From Watersipora subatra (taxonomy: Eukaryota; Bryozoa; Gymnolaemata; Cheilostomatida; Watersiporidae), in assembly GCF_963576615.1 (NCBI RefSeq), contig NC_088711.1, positions 36,382,121 to 36,446,120 of the forward strand: a stretch of 64,000 nt of DNA, read 5' to 3'. A program made the translations under genes and the position numbers. The notes beneath the pieces were generated by a model, which was given only the letters and a program-made list of their open reading frames with translations, did no database searches and was not told where the DNA came from. Below are positions 1 through 12,869 of this stretch, piece after piece. Positions within the stretch are counted from its first letter, which is position 1; every line of letters begins with the position of its first letter.

Positions 1-110
1 ATGCATGACTAAATGTTTACCTGCTATCTACTTGCAACTATTTACAAGCCTATGCATGACTAAATCTTCACCTGCTTATCCACCTGCAACTTTACACAGG
101 ACTATTATAA
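1..110. repeat. Two-copy tandem duplication of about 50 bp
   Basis: The motif ATGCATGACTAAAT, followed by an ACCTGC-containing stretch and TTGCAACT or CTGCAACT, occurs at 1 and again at about 52. It lies just downstream of the last visible exon of gene C (minus strand), so it is in that gene's next intron. No function is suggested. Confidence 0.55.
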
Positions 111-126
111 AGGGCTAAAGATTTAC

Positions 127-3100
127 CTGAATGCTGTAATCACTATCGCTGCCGGAGCTGCGAATTCGCCCGGCATATGAATGACTATTACTTAATTTCT
201 TTTTCTCTATCCGCCCTTCTGGCTTGCTGCCGTAATGAGACACGCTGCCACCGCTACTGCCTAGAATAACAAAAACTTAGTGTTAGGCGCAGCTGCAGTT
301 CCTAATTAATAGCGCATCGAAAGGAATATTACGAAGTAGCAGAGGTTACTACAGCCATTAGCCATAACAGTGTATGCATTAGAGTTCATCGTGTTACACT
401 CCGATAGTATGGGGTTATGACTCCCACATTACAAGCAGCTGTTCTCTATCCTTCACACGATCACATCAAAAGCTTTACCTGTTATGTCTTGTCAAATCAG
501 AGCATATGTTCAACGCTGTCAAAGGCTGTTGTGTCGACCTACATTTAGTCGTGAATAATTCTACACATGGGTACATGAGACTCGGTTCAGCCTCTATTCC
601 CAGATCATCAATTAGCATAAACTGTATGGATTACCTTGGCAAAGGCAGCTGACTTGGCAGCAAACATACCTCTACAAGATGAATCTTACCCGAATGTATC
701 AAATAAAGGAAAATAAATTCAGAATGCACTGAATCCCAATAAAAACCCTTGAGACTTTGTTGCCTTACAGTCTCGCAGCCTTACGACGATGCAGTTTTGC
801 TGCCAGTATTACATAAAGGATGTTGATGTTCAAATCACTTGAGCAGAACTAAAGGTCAGCATACTGAGAAAAGGAAGAGACTGGTTAACACCCTAGTTGA
901 TCACTACATAAAAAAGTAGGCGAAGTCACACTAATAGGGTTATTACTATACTGGCCAAAACAATAGAAGTAGCTGAAAATAAGTGGGTTCTTGAGATTGG
1001 AGATCCGATTGGAGCAACAAGCCTACAGTCAGTCAGTCTGTCAATAAGTCAGTCAGTCTGTCTGTCAATCAGTCAGTCAGTCAATCAGTGAGTCAGTCAG
1101 TCAGGCAATCAATCTGTCAGTCCGTCAGTCAGTCAATCAGTCAGTCAGTCTGTAAGTCAGTCAGTCAATCTGTCACTCAGTCAGTCAATCAGTCAGTCAG
1201 TCAGTCAATCAATCAATCAGTCTGTCAATCAGTCAGTCTGTCAATATTAAACCTCTTGCTGCCAGACAGTTCAAGTCACCTATTTGGCTACACTCTTATC
1301 AGAAATTACTTCTTGTCTTTAATCTGTTAATAAGTATTAATCTGCTTTATTGAACGGCAGAGAAATTAAAATTTATATTTTAACTTATTAGTATAGGTAT
1401 AAATTCTAACAGACTACCTGGGAAAACAATGAGCCTCTAACTACCTGGTTATCAACAACATATCACCTTTCCAAGCATTTCATACAGTTTCCGGTGAACG
1501 GCCAATTCTGTTTTTACATATTTATGTAGTAAAGAAGCAAATAAGATGACTTGATGAAATACTCAGACTTTCTCTCTACACAGAGACGTAACATTTAAAC
1601 ACTTTCTTGACTCAAAAGCAATTTTAGCAGAAACTGAATGCTCAGCATAGCAACCGCAGCTTCATTTTTATTAGTTATTAAAAGAAAGAATATCCATTCC
1701 TGCAATCCTATTTCATAGGAGAGAAAATTTACTCCTCAAACTTCATGCAACCCATTTGATAAGTTGTTTTTAGAAACAAGCTGTTCAGTTTTTGGATGAA
1801 ATCCTGTTTGAATGGTGTGCTAATATGTTACATTTGTTTTCAATTGTACTTTTGAGATGTTCATATGCATGTATCATAGGTTTGTTTTGGCTGTCAATGC
1901 ATCATGATTAAAATAAAAGGTTGGAAAATTAAAATGAATTATTTTTAAAAGCTCTCGATAAATTGGACCGATGACAGACTCCGGCAACCAAAGTAGTAGT
2001 AGATTTGGTTAAGACTACTTTTGATATTAGCGGTTGTAGCGTACCGGTGGTGTGGCAATTAGTCTTCACAATCATGCAAGTGACAAAGAGACATAAGGCA
2101 CTTGGTTTACATGTTAAGGAAAGGGGTAGGAAAGATGTGAAGCACTCCTTCTACACAGTCTACATGGCAAAAAAGAGGTAGGAAACACATGAAGCATACA
2201 GTTTAAATGTTCAAGAATAAAATAGTAAATCTGAGGCGCTTAGTCTACGTGTTCAAAATATAAAAGGGAAGAATTGAGGAGTTCAGCCTACTTGTGAGGA
2301 AGGGAAGAAAAACATGGTACTCTAGACTGAATCTTCCTAAGAGGAGACATGAGTCATCTGGTTGACGTATTCTTGAAGATGAAAAAGGAAAGTGAAGTCC
2401 AAACCAAAAGCAGACAATAAAGTCTTGAAGGAAAGATAAAAATGGTGACATTTTCTAACAAAATAGAAACTGTGTATTAGTAGTTTGTGTAGTTGTTCCT
2501 GTCACAATCTTCATATTTGGTTAAATTGAGACTTCAAATGCAACGATAATGTACTAAGTTTGCCATTTCAAAACTCATTGTTATGAAAGACATCAATTTG
2601 CAAGGTGACTTTACATAAATGAATAGCTTGTTTGTAAAAACACCTGATGCAAACAATAGAGAAACTAAATTATGCTAGAATTATTTAAAACCTCTCGAAT
2701 ACCATTGCTAATCACTCTCACCTCAATGTATACTATGGTCATGTATTCTATGGGGGTACACATAACTATACATAAAAGAATGTCTATTGTAGAGTGGGGT
2801 ATGCGATAAGTATTAGTTTAGTCTGATGCATATCCATAAACTTGGAGTTATCTTCTACATACACTTTTAAGCAATATGTAATCAACACGATAATCACTCA
2901 CTTAAAGACCCTTGAACGAGTATAATAAAACACTTCTTGCATTTCTTGTAAGGTAAGCATTTAGTCATGATAGCTTGAAAACATTAAAGAATTTATAAAG
3001 ATCTTGGGCTATGTATTTTGCTAATGCACAGCCACACAGCGCACATCTATCGACAATGCAGCTCTGACGGACTCAGTTACTGCGAAGGACAAAAACTATG

Positions 3101-6100
3101 TACTTTCTAAACTGTGAGAGGTACACACGATGTTGGAGTTCTAATGCCCCATATGCACCTTATAGCGCACTACCTATGGATAGAGAATTTAAAACTGCCC
3201 GCAATGCACCACATCTACCCAAGCCTAAAGGACAGGCTATACACACAAACGAAATGTGTAGTTTGTGTAGCCAACACGTTGGTGACACTTGGTCAATAAA
3301 TGGTTTCAACAACCAACATGTTGGTCTACGTCGAAACAGCCGCAACTGTGATTAGCTGAAATGGTTGTGTAAAGCGATTTTAATTCCAGTTTATTCGTTT
3401 CAAAGACAACCTCGAAATAGTTGGGTTAGAAACGCTGCTCTAAATCGTCAAGCTCTGACACAATCAGCCTCTTTCTGAACTGTGCGCAAGGTAATATGCA
3501 TGCCAGGGGTTTTAAATTTCAGTGTTACGCATCATCGTGTGTAACACAGTAGCAGAGTTTAATGATTTTAATGACAGCAGATATTTGAATTTTATAGCCT
3601 CTGTTCCCAACATTGTCAAAGCCATTACCTTCTGATGACAATTGTATAAAGTTCATATTTATCACAGTCTGTGTTAATTTCAAGGCTATAATAACACTGC
3701 CTGTTTATGACAGACAGTGTAAGATGACAGAGAAGTTGCGTTTAAAGAATAACAATGGCTGCTAGATAACCAAAGAGCTCTCCGGAGTAACCGGTAATTG
3801 ATTGGAGTTATTTTGAAAATACTTCCTACTATGGGAATGCTTGTCTAAAAATGAACATATTTTGAGCAGTCCCTACTGTAAATGATTATAAGTTGTAGGA
3901 TTGACTAACCATTGGTCTTGCTAGAAGCTGCCACGAAAGACATAATGCTGTCTGAACTTGGAGGGGTGAAGAAGGAGGCAGATAGCTTAGTGCTTAATCT
4001 ACGCGGCTTGGGTGGTGCTTTCTTCTCCTTCAGATCCTTTAAGGAATATAATTTGTTTATTGCTAACATAGAATATCGAAGCATAGTACAGTGACAGGAA
4101 GTGACTACCCAGCCGATCTTCAACACCGATACTCGTGTTGGAACCAAACATGGGTTGGAGTAACTACTGCTCTAGTTAACCCTCTTGCTGCCAGGAGGTC
4201 GGTCACACCTTTGACTCCACTGTCACTAGAAGATTAGCTCTTATGGCTTCAAGAAGTGTCAGGCTGTTTTATTTATTACATAGCAAAAATTCAGTTTCAA
4301 ACTACTAAAAATTTACGTTATAGTTTCCTATATAGGCCTATTATTAAAACATAAAACTCTAAGTTACTATCATGGAAGTAAAATAAAACGTTAACAATAT
4401 CCGAATAATAAAAATAGCTTATCAATACTTACATAACTTGAACACGCTTACATCGTGCTCCATATTATGTATAAACAAGACGCTGTAACCCCATATCTTG
4501 CAATGCGACTCGCTGATAAAAATGCACAAAAATTGATTCAATAAAATTGTTATTCACTGTATGCTAAGACATCACAATCAAACTGTTTTTGACTCTATAA
4601 AATTAGTAAGCCTTCTTCCCAAAATTCAATAATTGACAAACAAATCAAAAATTTTATATTCGCAGTTATTAAAAAATAGTAAAAAGGTTTAAGCCAAAAA
4701 TCTTATTTAAGAAAAGAAGCAACATACGTCTCAAACTTCATAATGAAATTGATAAGGTTTTGGGGCTATTTACAGAAGAGCGCTAGTTTTTCAAGTTTAA
4801 TGTAGACTGGTTGTAGTAAAACCTATATTATAAAGAGTGGTTAACTTTTATTTGACCAGATACGGTTGAGTTGGGAAGTTCATGTATTTCTTTTTGCTTC
4901 TTGGCGCTAAATTGGCTCATGGCAAAACTAGTACATTGTCTTGAAAAGCAAGTCAACTAGTAAGTATGATTCATGTGCAGTGTAGTGTGCTGGGGCAAAC
5001 AGATTGCAGACCCAGTAATATAACAATTGCAAAGGTTCTTAATGTAAATCTCTATATTATATAAATCTCAAAGTTTGTGTGTTTCATCTATGATTCAGTC
5101 GGTCCAGCTATAGCTATTAGTATCTAGCAATGAAAAATCCATGTTGCAGATTTGATCTCAGAACCTCCCTTTCACCAGGCGAGAAGATAACCAATTCAGC
5201 TACGCGGCATGCATTAGATTCTTCATGCAATATGAGTGTTTATTTAGGTTAAAATACGCATAGCTACACTGCATTACATTACGGCGCACTGTCACTAAAG
5301 GCCGGTTCAGAGTTTTCCTTTCGGGGTTCATCGTCGATTATCTGAACCGTGAATTGATGGCATCGATGAAGCATCGCGGACACGTCGGGAAAGTTTGCAT
5401 CTGTCAAACTTTCCCGATATTTCGGCGAGCATCGTCGACCGCTTTTCAAATGTGAACCATTTCCGCGATAGTAATTCATGGTCGCCGATAGTGTGATTTA
5501 TCCATATCTGTCTATGATAGTCACTGCAAGACTAGTTTTTGATTCAAGCACGCAAAAACAAAGAGGTTTCTTTGTGAAAATTTAAAAAGATCAATGAAAA
5601 TACTACGTCACGGAGTAAGGCCTATTTCCTGATGCAAACGCGGATGAGTATGTGATAGTGTGAACATGGTTATCACCAACGATCACCAAAGTATTGTAGC
5701 ATCAACGCCAAAAGATGGCCATATAGCATGAACCAGCCTTTAAGTTTGCTCTCACGGCTCTTATTAGCAACAAGTTAAGCAATAAGGATACTAGCTTGCT
5801 CAAATTAACCATTGGTGGTGTGCCAGGCTAATGGCAAGTGGCAGGCAACTACATTACCTGGCACTGTTCATAAGCTGTTTTTAACACCTGTGCAATGCCT
5901 GGGCATTCCGCTGGTAATATTATATTTTGTCTTTGCCTCATTGACTCTCATAAAATCAATCCAGCTACAATCTACGTCTTATACTCGATTGTTTTAGGCA
6001 TCAATTTGATGTCATCGTATTAGATACTTAGAACATTTGCCGAGGCAATTTATTTTACAGCTTTTTCCATCATGTTTACTGTTATTTTAATGTTTTCATA

Positions 6101-9100
6101 AAAATATAAAGTTCATAAAATGGTTCCAGAATGTTATATCCAGATGCAGCAAGTGATTCACTACTAACGGTCTGAATAGAAAGGCTTTGTACTCAAAAAT
6201 ACAAAATTCCAACTAATACAATTTGTAATATTCTGATTGTAGCTTGATTTTTCTTGAAATTCTGTTAACTAAAGTTGGTTAATTTTTGACAGTTTCAATA
6301 TTTAGTCTATCCGTAGTGTCATAATAGTATTTATAACATTGGTATTTCATACCAGGCAAAGATGAAAAGGGAGGACACCAACCGGCACAACAGTATTGAA
6401 CAGTATTAATTGAACAGTATTAATTAAACAGTATTAATTAAACAGTATTAATTCAACAGTATCGAATTAAATTGTACCGAATTAAATTGTTGTATTTGAA
6501 TATCAAAAGGATATAGCATAGGCCTATTGGAAAAATTCATTCACTATTCTGTGTTTAAATACAAGACAACTAATACGAGCGTTTCCCTGTATACCTCCAA
6601 CAGTTCGGGCCAAGTCCCTAAATACTTTTGTATTGTATTTATTCTGTAACAGTAATCCCACACTGAATGACCTTCCAGAGGAGAAGAGTCTCCCAGGCTT
6701 CATTGGAGAAGAGTATTTCCATTATTTCATTACTTTATTTTCACTCATTTTATGCCTTTGACATGCCAATGAAAAAACTTCAAGTTGATATGAGACAAGA
6801 AGTCATAAATACTTTATTTTCATCTTCAGTTTTTTTGAAACACTGTTCTTTAGAATTGTTTTTGTTGCAGTTCTAAGTTTTTATTGAAGATGCTCAGTTA
6901 CTATGATCCAGATCTATTCACTATTGGCGATATGATTGGCAGTTTTATGGTTCATCACGCTTGTATAATCAATTGTTTATATCCAAATAGTTGAAAGCAT
7001 TGTTCAAGTCTTAGATCATAGAAAAGCCACTCAAGCAGACTGTTATTCGAGACCTGCAAGAAATTGAACATAATAACAAATGAAGGCGGGGTAAAGGCCA
7101 GCCCATAATGCATGATATAGCCTCAACGGAAGCAAATTAAAGCAAGACAATTTAATAATATCGACAGGCTAGACAGATCTGACCTGGTAGCCTCTTTAGT
7201 AAAACGAATTTTAGGCGGCAAAATCATGTGACGATTTAAACAGTGATATTTCCCAAATGAAATACAAAAACAGCAAAGCAGAGCTTGTATCTACCGGCTT
7301 AGTGAGCGCATTCAATGGTTTCCGCTCTTTCTAACAAGTCTTGAACCTCATGAATTGTTCCATGACCTTCAGACAAAATGAGAAAACCTTTCTCTTGCTC
7401 TTAACTCTCACTCCCACAAGAAAACGTCAAAACTTGTAATACAAAAAAACCTCTTATTCGGGGAGTGTGCTTTTCCCTTCGGGAAATCCTACGTAGGTGT
7501 TAGGCATCCTTGGTTTCTCAGTGTTTTAACCTCTACGTATGCCTACATAACTACACCATCATGCCAATGTAGGTATAAACCAACAGCATATAGCTTATAA
7601 CTTACACGTGAATGCATGATGTTCATCATCAGTTTTGACTTTGCCTGAAGATGAGTGTCCTTGACCAGATTATTGTCCTCATCTACAGGTGTCTCATCGA
7701 GCTCATCCAATATGTCCATGTTGATGGTGTCCCTGCTCCCAAGAGAGTACAGTACAAAGCATAACAGCATAGCTAACGAGGCATAGCTCAGTGTCCTAGC
7801 TAGTAAGGCAAAGGTTTGTTATATTTGGCATCAGCACAATCAGCTGAGGTTTGCCTCTCAATCTGCAAAAACTGTATTTTTGCAGAAAACGTTATGTCAG
7901 AAATTCTTTTGCAATAAAAAACAAAGCTTGTTTACCGGTGGGAAAAGAAACTGATAAAAGTCAAAGGGCACAGGTAACACAAGCGGAACTAATGGTCATT
8001 CTAAATATTTATAGTTGTGGCAGCATTTATGGTCAACACCTAGGAATGAATTGTTTGTTTAGGTTAGACAACTTGCAATTTTAGAGGCACAGTCAACCTT
8101 TATTGGTTCAGACTAATGCAGACCGGACAATGTCTGACAAAGTAGTTTAGTAAATTTAAAAAGTAAGTTTGGTAATGTACAGTGCATGTGCTGTACATTA
8201 AACATCCTATATTGTCTCACACAAATACTCCTAGACTACAACATGTTATCACGTAGATACTGTAAAACCTCTATTTGAATGCCATGGCGCTCTATTTTTC
8301 AACCCTTCCCCTGTAGTGGCGCTTTATTAGAGGTGGCATTCAAATAGAGGGTGGCATTTTATTTTTCAAATAGCTCAGCATAAATTTGGGAATCTAAATT
8401 TAACCATTTGACGGAGAAGAGAATGTCACCTATATTTTGCACTTCTTTTTGAACGGAGCGACATTAACCGTTTTTGGTGCGATAAGTCTGCTATAACTTA
8501 CCTCCAACTTGTCATAGATCTCTAAATAAATATGCATTGGGAACTTTTTAAATATTTCTATTTATTGATATCTATCGCTTTCAGTGACCCTACCATGGTC
8601 TTATAGCATTGCAATTAATCGGAGCTTTCGATTTTTTATTTTAAATTTCAAGGCATATTTTTATTTTATAACTAATTTAACAATGTCGCATTAAAGCTCA
8701 TTGCCCACATTGATGTTTGCTACAATTTGCAGCCAAAACTGGCTTTTTATGTGAAATTGAAGAAGAGTTATGAGCATCACTCCATTATAAGCCAAGTTTA
8801 GATAACTTCTATGATGCTATCAAATCATATGCTATACGCCTCCAAATTTATAAGTTATATAATAATAATCTACAACATATATTCAAGAACAAGTGACATA
8901 TGCAAACCATAATTATAAACAAAAATTAACATTTTGTAAACAAAAATATTTGCATTGTTTGCTTGACAGCTTGCTTTCTGATTGTTGATTTTCGTATGGA
9001 ATCATTTCATCTCCTTCCACAGTGTTTGCTGACCTCAACTGTTCTTCTGCACTGCCGAACTAGCCGATAATAGCGGCCAAACAATTTTTTTAGCAGAACA

Positions 9101-12100
9101 AAACTTTTACACGTTGCTATTTGAAAACTTTTCGCGAAAATGATGATAAACTTTTAGATGCATGCATGTTTAGCACAAGTTATAGTCTGAAAATAGCATT
9201 ACAGACTCCATCGTAATTGAAAACTTTTTTACATATGTCGAAGCATCAAGACCGCCTTAAACAAGGAACTACATGTACTATTAGCCTGATAGTTATAATT
9301 ATTTCTTATGGCGATGCTTTCAAATTTTAAAGGAAAAACTGTAAGCTTTGGAACAGTTAGTAACCTTTGAAGTTAGAACTGATTTCGACACGAACAGCAA
9401 CCATGAAAAAATTAATGGTTATTGATGTAACCAAGTCATTATTAGTACTATTTTGTGGACACTTCCCCTGATCACTTTCTAGTAAGGGTTTGTAAAAATC
9501 ACAGAATGTAAAAGTGGCTAGTTAAATAGAGGTGGTGTTCAATGAACGGGTGGCGCTCATTTTCAACCCATCTATAGCGGCAGTCAAATAGAGGCAGCAT
9601 TCAAATAAAGGTGGCATTCAAATAGAGGTTTTACTGTATATGTGATAACATATTATAGCCAATGCTAACATATTATATCAAATATGTTAACATATAGATA
9701 TATATGTCATCACTGTATATATTGTACAGTGATGTAGTCTGTAGTATACAAGAGAAAGTAAAATATGGTTATACCTGCAATAGGGTGCAGTATAATACTA
9801 ATAGCATTAATAATAGCAAACAAAATTACAGTACACTGCTAACTCAGGCACATGCGTTGCTCGCGTCATCTGCCGCAAGGGTCACCTATCGGTCGAAGTT
9901 GTCATACTTCGGACAGGCATGGCCGCGTCGAACAATCGTCTGTACCCTAGGCCTCGTCCGAACACTTGAAAGTCCTGGGATGTCAAGTTTAAAAAAGCAG
10001 GGCCAACTGTATACCTTTTTCAAAATGTCATTTTCAAGCAGGAATATAGGCTACCATGATTTCATATGGGAGTACACAAGAAATTCGGGAAGAAAACTTG
10101 AATACAGAAAAGAGAACCACTTGCCCTTATTCAATACAGTAGAATAGTAAATAATTGCTAATACCGCCTTTTTAATTTTCAATAAGTCTTGAAACAGGTT
10201 TTCTCATAAGAACCATCGAACTGCATTAATTTATCAATGCTTTCAAAAGCGCGTGTAATATCCTAATAGCATTTTTATGTGGTCATTATTGATACAGGAA
10301 TGATAAAATCTAGTAGTTAATAGAGTAGTTATCTATTAGAACAAAACTCTCAGCAAGCTTATATGACACCCTTATATCACTATGCTGTCTTTTCTATTAT
10401 ATTCTAAAGGTACAATAATATTCAATTCTCATGTACCCATATACTTACTCAATATCTGTTATGCAATGCAACTCAGTTCAAGTCAGTAGGCTGTCGTCCA
10501 ATGTCTTATCTCAGCCGTATCTAGAACAAGTCAGCCTTTCATAACTTTGTCCAAGCACTAGCAACGGCACTTAACAGAATAGTGTCAGCGCGTCAGTAGC
10601 GAGGTACGTCTGAAAACCAATGACAGAGAGTGCAAGACATCAGTTGAGTGTGAGCGTACAGAGAGTCAATTGTTAGGAAGGAATGCCAGCTCTGTTTATA
10701 ATAAAGGACATAGTTGTCAATCAACTCAATGGCAAAGGTATTACATCACAGAATATATCATCACTTGTGTGTAACACTATCTACCCAGCCTGTGTTGCAG
10801 GTCATCACACCCTCAATGAGGTCAGCCTGACCGCAAACATCTATTTGGCGCACTCATTTGTTCGGCTTCAGCACCTTTCTAACGAAACTGTTAGCAGTCT
10901 GGTGTGAAAATAACAAATACATCTGAATTTACAACAGCAAGACGTTAGGTAATTAATGAAATTTTTAGGTTAGAGCTTACCTGTTGATACTACGAGAAGT
11001 GTTGAACTTAGGTTAGGTATGTCCGGAATCTGAACTGGCCCAATAGTTTATGAATACTATGGAAAGGGTTGCTCAAGCCACACAAGTTAAATTTGATCAA
11101 ATACTACACCCACTGAAATGAAGCCGAATGTATTTGAAGAAACATGTGAACTAAAAACATTCTGCACTCATTAAATCCATAGAAAGTTTAAACTACCTAA
11201 AAGATACTGTTTGTCTGTGAACAAATTAATGTATCATCACGAGATCAAATGTTGCAGAATATCATGGCCATAGTAATAAGGTAGAATGTTTGAACAACCA
11301 AAAGGGACAATCTTATGAATACATGTAGCCTACATCTCACAGCCCACATGTTGCCCACAGCGTTAAATTTCTTGGCTTTCAAACTTCTTGAAGGTTGACT
11401 TGCAACAAAATTCACATTACAGTTATTTGGTATCAAAAGATTCACCGTGTCTTACTCTGCTGTGTTGCAGGCGCGAAATACCGGTATGTGCAAATGTGAT
11501 TACAAACTCTTAAAAGCTCAAAAATGAACAGTTTTTGCAAACGCTCTCTTTGCAAAACGGCTCAAATGGGACGTAGTTGAACACAATGGCTTCTGTTCAC
11601 ACTTCTATGCAGCCTCATTTTTTGAAATATTTTTACAAATATACTTCACTCATTCATTAAAACCATGTCTATTGTCATTACACGTTTATTTCATCATTAT
11701 CGTAATGCTGTCACTTTGAGCACTACTATCTCAAAACACAACGTAAAAATTTGTTTAATCTTTTAACTTTAGCTCGAAGAAGTGCATATCATCATCTGAT
11801 AAACATGACGAGCCTGTTGGTCACCTGTGATAGTCGAAAAGTGCTGCAGAAATTGTTCGCACTGTTTGGCAGGAATTATGGGTCACATGATCAGATTACG
11901 ACTAAATGATTAACCCAAGCCGAAACAAAACCGTAAAGTAGCGAACATCTATATTTGATATGGGCTTTCCGGTGGAACCCGACGTGTTTGCCATAAACTG
12001 GTGCTACGAGACATTTTATATTGAGCCTTTTATTGGCCTTTCAATTCAAGTGATAACATCATATGTCAAAACAATAACCGCAATGTTTGAGAACGTCATC

Positions 12101-12869
12101 GAAACAAAGAGATTCCAAACTACGACGTTTTCATGATGGCTGCAATTAACTGTTCGTTTTTGAGCTTTTAAGAGCTTGTAATCACATTTCTACATATTTT
12201 GAACCTAAAACACAGCAGAGTAAGACATGGTGAACCTTTTGATACCAAATAACTGTATTGTAAATTTTGTTGCAAGTAAACCTTTAAATTTTACATGTGA
12301 GATGGGATTAATATCCACACTGATTTGATGATGTATTGGAATTTTGCACATAAAATAAATGACAAGATAATAACCAATTTATTACTGTCCAAAGACTATC
12401 CTAGAGAAATATATTTTAACAAGTACATTTGTAGTTAAACTGTGCTACATAAAACGTCTGAAACTAATAGTATACAGTGAAGTAAATTGAAAAGAAAGAG
12501 TGGATGACTCCAAAAAGGTCATACAATGTCAATTTGGTTAGATTTAACAATTAAATTGGAAGGTTTACATCATAGATGAATAAAGGCTGAACATGTTTTA
12601 GACACTAGCTCATTTCTTTTTCTAGAGATGGCAATGTTCATACTCAGCTGTAAAACCAGCTTTTAGCCAGATCGATTAAGTGAGCTGGCTTTGTTATTTT
12701 ACCCTGTGACTTTAAACTAATTAATACCTTAATAACCGTCTGCTAATCAACTAGAAATCTTTCGTAAAGTCAGCCAATTTGTATTTACCAATGTTAAGAA
12801 TTTGGTCATATGAGGTGTAGTCAGAGGAATGTTGAAGGGCTGCAGCAGCTTTTTCTCCCTTTTTGTGAG
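127..12869 (-). CDS. Gene C: unrecognised multi-exon protein, partial at both ends
   Basis: Six exons chain on the minus strand with agreeing phases: 12869-12789 (phase 0 to 0), 11029-10981 (0 to 1), 10006-9886 (1 to 2), 7732-7606 (2 to 0), 4036-3910 (0 to 1) and 260-127 (1 to 0). Each has an AG acceptor and a GT donor, GTAAGT at 7605 and GTAAGC at 10980 being strong. The product starts basic and moderately hydrophobic (LTKREKKLLQPFNIPL), then has an acidic stretch (DILDELDETPVDEDNN), a Lys/Pro-rich stretch (KEKKAPPKPRRLSTK) and a Ser/Gly-rich tail (SSGGSVSHYGSKPEG). No domain was recognised. The tail resembles a disordered, phosphorylation-prone region (inference). The last visible exon ends at a codon boundary with a donor, so the gene continues to the left of base 127; the 5' end lies above 12869. 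The exon at 12869 is open in two frames; the one used fits the phase chain. I am fairly sure this is a gene and have no view on its function. Confidence 0.62.
1027..1245. repeat. TCAG/TCTG tetranucleotide microsatellite
   Basis: About 220 bp of imperfect 4-bp repeats (cagtcagtcagtctgtcaat and variants). It lies in the gene C intron between exons 4036-3910 and 260-127. The serine/glutamine-rich open frame it creates comes from the repeat and is not a gene. Confidence 0.9.
1247..1850. mobile_element. Diverged repeat with a TTAA-bordered, piggyBac-like left end (copy 1)
   Basis: It begins TTAA then ACCTCTTGCTGCCAG, closely matching the start of the repeat at 4176. Further weak similarity runs through both copies (for example CTCAAACTTCAT, then a TTGATAAG-like motif). 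I could not place the right end. TTAA plus a CCCT-type terminus resembles piggyBac-class elements (family knowledge); no transposase frame is present. Confidence 0.35.
4176..4844. mobile_element. Diverged TTAA-bordered repeat (copy 2)
   Basis: It starts TTAA-CCCTCTTGCTGCCAGG at 4176. A candidate right border is TTAA at 4841-4844 preceded by an AGAGTGG motif, only a weak inverted match to the left end. It lies in a gene C intron just upstream (in transcript order) of the exon 4036-3910. It has no coding capacity and looks like an old non-autonomous copy. Confidence 0.33.
5050..5250 (-). mobile_element. tRNA-derived SINE fragment, copy 1
   Basis: On the minus strand, GCCGCGTAGCTGAATTGG resembles an A box. 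About 35 nt later GAGATCAAATC resembles a decayed B box, followed by a shared tail (ACTAATAGCTATAGCTGG). The same arrangement is seen near 27,440-27,600. B-box decay and the absence of a foldable cloverleaf argue against a functional tRNA. Confidence 0.5.
5298..5740. mobile_element. Short TA-flanked inverted-repeat element (AAGGCYGGTTCA family, copy 1)
   Basis: The left end AAGGCCGGTTCAG and the right end (reverse complement AAGGCTGGTTCATGC) are inverted and flanked by TA on both sides (5296-5297, 5741-5742). The interior contains an imperfect palindrome around GAAAGTTTG/CAAACTTTC near 5,390-5,415. No transposase is encoded. The same termini bound the larger element at 49677-50887, so this is a non-autonomous family with at least two members here. 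A TA duplication suggests a Tc1/mariner-like mechanism, which is inference. Confidence 0.6.
6400..6495. repeat. 15-bp tandem repeat (TATTAATTRAACAGT)
   Basis: About four to five copies of a 15-bp AT-rich unit, decaying into a related ATTAAATTGTACCGA motif. It is intronic to gene C and carries no coding potential. Confidence 0.7.
8260..9636. mobile_element. TA-flanked inverted-repeat element, 1.38 kb
   Basis: The left end CTGTAAAACCTCTATTTGAA and the right end (reverse complement CAGTAAAACCTCTATTTGAA) match except near the tip, and the match runs on into GCCA. Both sides carry TA (8258-8259, 9637-9638). A looser repeat of GGTGGCATTCAAATAGAGG-type motifs fills roughly the outer 100 bp of each end. 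The interior is AT-rich with no open frame, so it is a non-autonomous Tc1/mariner-like element (class inferred from the TA target). It lies in a gene C intron. Confidence 0.7.
11392..12283. mobile_element. Element with ~130-bp terminal inverted repeats, copy 1
   Basis: Both ends begin AGGTTGACTTGCAAC-like (right arm diverged to AGGTTTACTTGCAAC) and continue as an inverted match of about 100-130 bp, including TTTGGTATCAAAAG and CATGTCTTACTCTG-type motifs. The flanks are TTGA on the left and TTAA on the right, suggesting an original TTAA target that has mutated. The 892-bp copy has no open frame. It lies between gene C exons 12869-12789 and 11029-10981. Confidence 0.72.

Noticed and set aside
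1088-1330. 80-codon Ser/Gln/Val-rich plus-strand frame
   Set aside because: It is the translation of the TCAG/TCTG microsatellite and has no splice or start context.
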